The translations under genes and the position numbers were made by a program. The notes beneath the pieces were generated by a model, which was not told the origin of the DNA, did not search any database, and was given only the letters and a program-made list of their open reading frames with translations. A stretch of 33,636 nucleotides of DNA from Chara braunii (lineage: Eukaryota; Streptophyta; Charophyceae; Charales; Characeae): contig BFEA01000356.1 of the NCBI GenBank assembly GCA_003427395.1, positions 2,419 to 36,054 of the forward strand, written 5' to 3'. Below, in pieces: positions 28,182 to 33,636 of this stretch (positions within the stretch are counted from its first letter, which is position 1; each line of letters begins with the position of its first letter).

Positions 28182-28244
28182 CCCGTTTTCGGGATTTGTT
28201 GTTTTCTCGTATGTGCGGTGTGGCGGGTGGGAGCGGGGACCGTT

Positions 28245-28259
28245 CCCGCTCCGATACCA
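28245..28259 (-). promoter_or_regulatory. Primer-binding site of element C (initiator tRNA-Met type)
   Basis: Directly inside the right LTR, after one T, the minus strand reads TGGTATCGGAGCGGG. Plant-type elements primed by tRNA-iMet carry TGGTATCAGAGC, so 11 of 12 bases agree. This fixes the element's direction as minus strand. Confidence 0.85.
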
Positions 28260-28260
28260 A

Positions 28261-28564
28261 TGTGGCGGACCCACCGGGTGTGGTGCTCCGCCAGAGGTAG
28301 AGATGGAGATGGAAAGGGGGAGCGAGGTGGCACAGCGCAGCTCCCACGCCAGAATCCAACGCACGTACTCCAAAATGTGCGAATGCAGAATGAGCTCAAA
28401 AACAGACAACGGTTGGGGTATACCCCAGCGGACTGACGGGACTGGACTGGACTGGCTGGTACCGACAGAGGTATCGGCCTGGACTGGACTGCCCCGAATA
28501 GGACATAGGCCTGTGAGAACAAGCCAAGGGGCTGGTCTCACAGGCCAACCAGAGGTCCGCTACA
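28261..28564 (-). repeat. Right LTR of element C (5' LTR with respect to its transcription)
   Basis: This 304-bp partner of 10746-11054 has the same TGTGGCGGACC and GGTCCGCTACA ends. It is followed by TTAAG. No convincing TATA box stands out. Confidence 0.95.
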
Positions 28565-28569
28565 TTAAG
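28565..28569. repeat. Target-site duplication of element C (right copy, TTAAG)
   Basis: It is identical to 10741-10745 and encodes the split Val-Lys junction of element B integrase. Confidence 0.95.
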
Positions 28570-29007
28570 ACTAAAAAGTTTATCCCAGAAGAGAACATCT
28601 CTCAAAAGTTGCCACCCGCCTATAGAGGACCATGGCAAGTATTGGATGTGATAGGAGACATGGACGGACCATCCTACGTTATTGAGATTCCTCTACACCT
28701 GCATACATACCCGGTGTTTCATGCATCAAAGCTCTTACCGTATGAAACTAACAAACTATTTCCTAGTCGAAGGTCAGCAATTCCTCCGAGTATGGATGGA
28801 AAATTTGATGTCGATAAGATCGTTGTTGGAAGTACTATTCAGACTGGACGTAGAGATAGACCTCAGCGGCAATATAAAGTCAGATTTGCTTACCAAGATC
28901 CAAGTGAAGACCGCTGTTTTAGTAGGGAAGAGCTAATTGAATCAGCACCGCACATTGTATCTGCTTATGAAAGAGCAAGAAGAGGAATTGATATTGTGGA
29001 TAGGTAA
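28570..29007 (+). pseudogene. Element B integrase C-terminal domain (continuation after element C)
   Basis: It resumes element B with TKKFIPEENISQKLPPAYRG, PWQVLDVIGDMDGPSYVIEI (GPF-like motif) and YPVFHASKLLPY, and ends QYKVRFAYQDPSEDRCFSRE with a TAA at 29005-29007. It matches the end of element A integrase in layout. The open frame upstream of 28570 only runs through the LTR of element C and is not part of the gene. Confidence 0.9.
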
Positions 29008-29039
29008 GAACTTTCTCAGAGGACTTCGAAATTAGGCCG

Positions 29040-30145
29040 GCAAGAGTAAAACGGCCTTTAAGAGTCGGACCCCAAATGGATGTCCCAACAGCAAAGGGTC
29101 CTGTCGGCCAGAACTTAAATTCACGAGCAGAGACAAAGTTCCCTGAGGTAAATGTCGCATCCATAATGAAGTGAAAAGTCATTTTGAAAGGTCACAAACA
29201 GGTCCTGAACGAACAGGTATTGGACACAATTTTCAAGACTGAGTTAGGGTCATGTCTCCTCGATGAAAAGACATGTCTGTTCGTCAGTGAGTCAAAGACT
29301 ACAGTCCCAGTCCAGTCATAATCCCACGAGCCAGTCCTGATTCAGACCAGGAGTCCAAAAGACAGGCCCGATGGCCCAAAGCAGCAGCAGACCATGGGAA
29401 AAGATACTGGGACACACACTTTGCAACGACGGATACTGGGCAGGAGTCCCAGACACTTGAGGCTGAATGCAGGCCACGCCAGGCCAGGCCAGCACTATAA
29501 AGGACTGACCAGCCTCCCATTTGGACAGATGCTCACTTCGCATGAGAGTGTGGAAGTGTCGTGGCACTTGCGCACGAGATGTGTGTGAGCTGCGCTAGGC
29601 TAAAGAGCGGCGCTATGAGAGAAGGAAGGGAGAGTGCTGGCGAGAGGGAAGGCAGCCATAGTTGCGCCAGCAGCAGTTAGTATGTTAGTAGAGATAGTCA
29701 GTAGGAGACACCAGTGGGTAGTATTCAGAGTAGATCCTCGTGTGATAGGGAGTGTGCATGCATGATGAGTGAGGGTAGGCTAGGACTATAGACATAGAGG
29801 GAGAGAGAGAAGAGGGCAGACGAGAGAGGAGGAAGTGTGAGATATGATGACACTTACCCGTTGAGCGCTGTTGTTGACATTTGGCAGCTGGCGCTGACGA
29901 GCGCCAGGTTTGGAATTCATGTTGATTGGAGAAGACTTGTACCTCCGTGTGGCGCTGTACATTGGAACTCACGATGTACCCTCTCTAATCTGGTTTGATC
30001 ACTTGAGTTGAGCTCCTGGTTCTCATTCATCTTCTATTGGGCTTTGTGTGAGATATTGCAATTTGGGAAATCTGTGTCAATGCATGTGATCTGAAGCACT
30101 CCAGCAAGTGTTGAACAGTCGGGTTCCTTGCAATGTTTGAATAAG
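29040..30145 (+). repeat. LTR-like block after element B (probable 3' LTR)
   Basis: It follows the pol stop of B by about 30 bases and is non-coding. It shares a common layout with 4364-5470 (GA-rich part with ATGATG, GAGCGCCAGGT, TTGGGCTTT...TTGCAAT, TTGAATAAGA). A clear polypurine tract was not seen between 29008 and 29060, so the left edge is a guess. Beyond 30145 the sequence becomes low-complexity. Confidence 0.45.
29496..29502 (+). promoter_or_regulatory. TATA box candidate in the probable 3' LTR of element B
   Basis: TATAAAG lies in the context CAGCACTATAAAGGAC, about 455 bases into the block, where an LTR promoter would be expected. Confidence 0.45.
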
Positions 30146-30231
30146 AGGGGAGGAGAAAAGGAGGAAGAGTTTGGTTGTCGAGGAGAAGGGGGATGGTCAT
30201 TGGGCTTTGCTGGTGTACATCTTTTTTGTTT

Positions 30232-30264
30232 CTTTCTTCTTCTTCTTCTTCTTCTTCTTCTTAT
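30232..30264 (+). repeat. (TTC)n microsatellite
   Basis: About ten TTC units occur in a T/C-rich stretch. It is flanked by two related words, TTCATT(T)TCTTTTGCAA..TTGG, near 30285 and 30370, a short diverged duplication. Confidence 0.85.
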
Positions 30265-30464
30265 TTTCTCTCTCCTCTCAAGTTCATTCATTTCTTTTGC
30301 AAATTGGACGACATTGTGCTTTCTTGTGAATTCGTACTTTGAATTTGGCCAGGATCGTAACACAAGTGCTTTCATTTCTTTTGCAATTGGGTGGCATTGT
30401 CTTTCCTTGTGAATTTGCACTTTGGAAATAGCCAGGATCATAACATGTCAAAAAAAAAACACGT

Positions 30465-30800
30465 GCTGCAGCACCAGATGCTGCAGCAGGTGTCTTATCT
30501 GCTGCTGCCGGAGGTGCTGCATCAGCTGCTCCCTCTGCAGCACCTGCAGCTACAGCAGCCGCGACATCTGCAGCAGCAGCAGATACAGAAGCTGCTGCAC
30601 CTGCCGCAGATGCTGCAATGGCGGCATCGACTGCACCTGCTGCCGATGATATGCAGTTGCGGCATCTACTAAACCTTCTGCATTTGCTGCAGCAGATGGT
30701 GCAGATGCTGCACATGCAGCAGCTGCTCCACCTGCTGCAGATGTTGCAGCACATCTGCAGCAGGTGCTGCATGGTAGCAGATACTGCACCTGCCGCAGCG
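30465..30800. repeat. CAG/CTG-type degenerate repeat array
   Basis: CTGCAG, GCAGCAG and CTGCTG words fill about 335 bases. The Leu/Gln-rich frames on the plus strand and the Ala/Cys-rich frames on the minus strand are by-products of the repeat. It can fold on itself at many places because CTGCAG is self-complementary. Confidence 0.8.
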
Positions 30801-30926
30801 GAACATCCACCCCCCCCCAAAAAAAAAAACATGTTTCCCTTTTGTTTTTTTGGGTCCAAATGACCTGAATTTTTCTTTTTTGTGGGGTGTCCTAGGGGTG
30901 TGCGCCCCCCCCACAATTTTTCTTTT

Positions 30927-31039
30927 AATTTCCGCTGATCAGCGGAAATTGAGTTGTCCGGAATCTCGGACAACTCCCCTACCGTACATCCGAAGGAGAC
31001 GTCGGGCCAGGATGTCCGCCGATCAATCACTGGTACGGT
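30927..31039. other. Cluster of perfect inverted repeats
   Basis: There is a perfect 24-bp palindrome at 30927-30950 (centre CTGATCAG). It is followed at once by AGTTGTCCG/CGGACAACT (30952-30960 with 30967-30975). ACCGTAC (30981-30987) then pairs with GTACGGT (31033-31039), and ACATCC (30986-30991) with GGATGT (31010-31015). The cluster could be a transposon end or a cruciform-forming site; no encoded protein is seen. Confidence 0.8.
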
Positions 31040-31158
31040 GGCTTTTCCCCTTTTTTTAATTCAATTGACCACGGAGCATATATTAGCTCTGAGCGTCCTC
31101 TTCCCAACGCAGATTTGCACTGCAAACCAATGAAACGAGCCACCAGCAGTGCACTCTT

Positions 31159-31179
31159 CCCCCCCCCCCCCCCCCCCCC
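31159..31179 (+). repeat. Poly(C) tract (poly(G) on minus strand)
   Basis: A run of 21 C's directly abuts the broken end of the U6-like sequence. Confidence 0.9.
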
Positions 31180-31242
31180 TTGCGCAGGGACCATGCTAAT
31201 CTTCTCTGTATCGTTCCAAATTTAACGGATGTCCCAAAGGAC
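31180..31242 (-). ncRNA. U6 snRNA, truncated pseudogene
   Basis: On the minus strand from 31242 the sequence follows the 5' two thirds of U6 snRNA. It has a near-canonical 5' stem (GTCCTTTGGGACATCCG), then the invariant core with ACAGAGA and ATTAGCATGG, then CCCTGCGCAAG, and changes abruptly to poly(G) where U6 would read ATGACACGC. U6 is the catalytic snRNA of the spliceosome. The 3' third is missing and the start differs at several positions, so this is very probably a pseudogene. Upstream on the minus strand there is only an A/T-rich run (TAAATAAAAAA) and no plant USE (RTCCCACATCG). Confidence 0.85.
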
Positions 31243-31915
31243 GTTTTTTATTTTTTTTTATTTACTTGATGGTGATGCTAGCCATTTTGGTCCGGTAGCA
31301 CTGTTCACCCCAAATCTTCGGATTGGGCCAATTTCAATTCTCAGGTTTGCCTGGGTGATGTGCTGGCGATTTGAACTGATCAGAACAGAATTCGACCTCA
31401 TGGATGAAAATGAACATGTGCTGCAGCCATGGCTGAACTAGGTTACTCTCCAGTGGGTCCTTGCACAATAGGAATAAAGCCTTTGAAGGAGTTTTGAGGG
31501 GACGAACAAACAAACAAACAAACAAACAAATAAGAGGACCTTACCACTCCGAACAGTCCATAGGGGTAGAGATCTTGGTTCTTTTCGTTCATACCACATT
31601 GCCCGTGTATCAAGCACCCTGCAGCACAGCACAGCGGTCCCATGTATTGCCAAATGCACACAGCAAACGAGTCCCAAATATGCCAGACAATATGACAATC
31701 AGCAGTATAGGCTCACACGAGCAACTGCAAGTCATCAATCAGATGATTGTTTCTCACCCCCACATTCTAGGTGTGGTCAGTTTCTCTCCTTTGTTCCAAT
31801 TTCGATGAATGAGTCAAATGCCCAATGAACCACTCAAATTCAACTCCACCTCCCAACATGCAGCACACCAAAAGCTCACTGTACATTCATATACGCATCA
31901 AGATAGCAAATCAGT
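31243..31915. other. Non-coding stretch with an (AAAC)n microsatellite
   Basis: No gene or mobile element is recognised here. An (AAAC) repeat lies at about 31505-31530. Short open frames in this part show no family features. Confidence 0.6.
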
Positions 31916-31939
31916 TCAAACCATGTCTGCAACGCCACG

Positions 31940-33070
31940 GTGCGCCGTACGGCGTGGCGTGGCACCTGCCCGTGCGTCGTACCAGCGACAGTTTCCCTTC
32001 ATCTTTTGCGTGGACTCCGCAGCACCTTGGTTTCCCTTGTTCTCGGGACCTTTTCCTTTCTTGTCTCCATCATCACCATCATCACCATCGTCTCCTCCAT
32101 CTCCTCCCCCGCCTGCAATCCTCAAATGTCTAGCTACGGCAGGGTCGGTCAGCTTCTTGACAAGGGCTTTGTCTAACTGCTTTACGTACCCAAGGATACG
32201 GTCATCTATTTGGTGGGAGGCTGCGCTCAAGAAGTTATTCCAGGTTCCCTCAAACTCTCCCCGATGGAATTCCAGTTTACTGACGGATCAGTGAAGGGCA
32301 GCGAGTTCCTCGTTAGTATAGAGGAGGGTGTCAGTCAAGAGGGCTAATTGTTCCTCTGTGACAGTTTGCTTACCCTTCTGCTCCTTCAGTAGCGCTTGCA
32401 ACCACTCCCCCTCCTCCATCTTTTTTTTTCATTATATTCTCGCCTTCTCATAGCCACCAGCTTATTATTGAGCTCAGCTCTCTTCTCCTCCAGCAGCACG
32501 TCTTTTTCTTCCTGATCCGCTGCCTATGCCAACTTAGCCACAAAAGTTTCTTTCTCCTCCTCGCTCTCTTCCGGCATCTCTGTCTGATACCCGAACTGTC
32601 CCATCCAGTCCATCGCCTCCATCTGCAACAGTCGGATTGCCCAGCATGGCTGCTTTCAGCCTTCTCTTCTGTTTGTTGGGGTCTCCTTCTTTCCAACCTC
32701 TCACCTTCTCCCTCTTCTTCTTCTTCTTCTTCTAGTTTGTCCAGCAACTTCTTCTCCTTCTCCTTCATCTCCTTCTCCTTCATCTCCTTCTCCTTCATCT
32801 CCTTCTCCATCTTTTCTTTTTCTTCTAATAACTCTTCTTGACTTCCCCCTCCTTCTTCCATTTCTTTTCCTCCCCCTCTTTCTTCTTTTCTGCCAGGCGG
32901 CGGTCTATCTCTGCCTGTTCTTCAGCTGTATTTGCCTGTGTTGACTTCCCAGATCTCAAGGTCACATGTGAAAGGAAAGTCCGCTGGAAGCCGAGAGGAA
33001 AGATGAAACGAAGAAGGGGGCCCCAAAGTACGGACAGGGCCAAAAGTGAGAACATGGGATAGTCATCCAT
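31940..33070 (-). pseudogene. Gag fragment of the element B family, minus strand
   Basis: The start at 33070 reads MDDYPMFSLLALSVLWGPLL, matching element B's gag start, then AEIDRRLAEKKKEGEEKKWK. Frames shift near 32830 and about 32640. The next parts read MEAMDWMGQFGYQTEMPEES, RAELNNKLVAM, and FEGTWNNFLSAASHQIDDRI with VKQLDKALVKKLTDPAVARH and a Gly/Asp-rich linker (GGDGGDDGDDG). At least three in-frame stops are present. Similarity to B stops near 31940, after QKMKGNC, before the rest of gag, so the copy is truncated there. Confidence 0.82.
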
Positions 33071-33240
33071 GGTGACTAGAAGCACAGGAAAGTACCCTCC
33101 ACCTCCTCACCACATAGACCTACCCCCTACCGCTAATTACTAACTCTTGACTGGGTCTGACTTTTGCTGATTGCCGAATACTCTTCCTCGCAGTCTCTAC
33201 TGCCTTCTTCGTCCCAATATATATATATTGTCACATAACT
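33071..33240 (-). other. Leader of the minus-strand B-family copy
   Basis: On the minus strand, GTAGGGGGTAGGTC...GTGGTGAGGAGG..CCTGTGCT before the gag start resembles GTAGAAGGTAGATT...TTGGTGGGC..CCTGTGCT before the gag of element B. A perfect AT palindrome (CAATATATATATATTG, about 33222-33237) lies further out. The LTR of this copy was not recognised. Confidence 0.5.
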
Positions 33241-33366
33241 ACGAACTAAAAGAGCGCACTTTTCGGAACAAAGAATAAAAGCAAAAAACGGGCACAGTGA
33301 TAACATGCAAAAATAAAAATAAAAAGAAAAAGAAAAAACAAGGGCAGATTGAAACCATTAAATTTC

Positions 33367-33481
33367 TCATTCTTCTTTGAACTCCACCTCCACGTGCCTC
33401 TCACGTGCAAGGCTCGCCACGTTGATGAAGTTGAGCGCGAGCTGCCCCCATCCCCGTATGCCATAACAGCCCACTTGCACG
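33367..33481 (-). CDS. Candidate terminal exon of a host gene
   Basis: On the minus strand a strong pyrimidine tract ending CCTCTCTCACAG gives a good 3' splice site at 33482. The following 115 bases are open to a TGA at 33367 and read VQVGCYGIRGWGQLALNFIN followed by VASLARERHVEVEFKEE. The G-x-G...A-x-L-A-R pattern and Val/Glu end faintly recall SpoVS/Alba-type small nucleic-acid-binding proteins, but this is a guess from a short piece. Upstream exons would lie beyond the right edge. It could equally be a chance open frame. Confidence 0.35.
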
Positions 33482-33636
33482 CTGTGAGAGAGGCAGAGTG
33501 AAGGGGAAGGTGTTAAACACAGGGAAAAGCTCAAGAATGAGGCTGTCCTTGACGACAGAAAGGGCACACATTGTAAGGATGGGGTGGATGAGCGCATGGA
33601 AGACCTAACTGAGCATTCTCAAAACAACAACTGCCA

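Larger units (their letters stand above)
10746..28564 (-). mobile_element. Element C: nested chromodomain Ty3/gypsy retrotransposon, minus strand, 17.8 kb
   Basis: It is bounded by two matching LTRs and TTAAG duplications and sits inside the integrase gene of element B. All its genes run on the minus strand: gag (26254 down to about 16.4 kb), protease, RT-RNase H, integrase and chromodomain (to 12265). The primer site next to the right LTR has the same orientation. The length is unusual; without the about 7.9-kb block that splits gag (about 17.46-25.26 kb) it would be about 10 kb. The LTRs differ by about 7-8 %, so the insertion is old although the duplication is still perfect. Confidence 0.93.

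Noticed and set aside
27788-28541. Minus-strand frames of about 240 residues over LTR and leader of element C
   Set aside because: Two overlapping frames are open in the same place. They cover the LTR, primer site and tandem repeat and include the GFEP-like reading typical of a tRNA T-arm.
28213-29007. A 264-residue open frame joining LTR sequence to integrase
   Set aside because: The first 119 codons are LTR and leader of element C. The frame is open by chance and joins element B's integrase only at 28570.
30284-31030. A 248-residue Ala/Cys-rich open frame on the minus strand
   Set aside because: Its composition follows the CAG/CTG array, and the overlapping frames on the other strand are equally open. 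There is no domain.

Overview
This is a repeat-dense, non-coding-rich stretch of a eukaryotic nuclear genome. Almost everything recognisable is decayed Ty3/gypsy LTR retrotransposon sequence. A primer-binding site of the initiator-tRNA-Met type, a chromodomain integrase and a truncated U6 snRNA suggest the green lineage. I suspect a streptophyte alga such as Chara, but that is inference from style and not from a match. No intact host gene was found; the only candidate is a short terminal exon near 33.4 kb.

Layout. (1) 1-4363, plus strand: element A, a gypsy element entering from the left edge. Its gag remnant has a CCHC zinc knuckle, followed by protease, RT, RNase H and integrase, all broken by indels and stops. 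(2) 4364 to about 5470: an LTR-like block. (3) About 5547-10745, plus strand: element B, a relative of A whose gag carries an Arg/Gly-rich tract where A has a zinc knuckle. B is cut inside its integrase C-terminal region and resumes at 28570-29007, followed by a second LTR-like block to about 30145. (4) 10746-28564, minus strand: element C, a chromodomain-type gypsy element nested in B. It has two about 305-bp LTRs, a perfect 5-bp target duplication (TTAAG) and a tRNA-iMet-like primer site. Its gag is split by about 7.9 kb (roughly 17.46-25.26 kb) of DNA that encodes nothing I recognise. (5) 30.1-31.9 kb: simple repeats, a CAG/CTG-type array, a cluster of perfect palindromes, and a U6 snRNA fragment running into a poly-G tract. 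(6) 31.9-33.1 kb, minus strand: a gag fragment of the B family. (7) 33.37-33.48 kb: a possible last exon of a host gene on the minus strand.

The most interesting part is the unexplained block inside C. It holds several families of repeated stem-loops in which the loop or flanks are conserved while the two stem arms differ between copies yet still pair. The clearest is seven hairpins at 21462-22131 around a CCATAAGTTTGGGTG loop. The G:T pairs in these stems all suit a plus-strand RNA, which is antisense to the enclosing element C. A 10-nt exact complement of the loop consensus lies between hairpins 6 and 7. Further families lie at 18.6-18.9, 22.34-22.41, 22.44-22.74 and 23.9-24.7 kb. This pattern is what conserved structured RNAs or hairpin-binding sites look like. 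I cannot name a known family.

All elements look non-autonomous. A has an Asn in the RT catalytic pair and a stop codon at the position of the integrase catalytic Glu. B keeps the RT catalytic pair but has a Glu for the protease Asp and several frameshifts. C has lost the RT catalytic pair by deletion.
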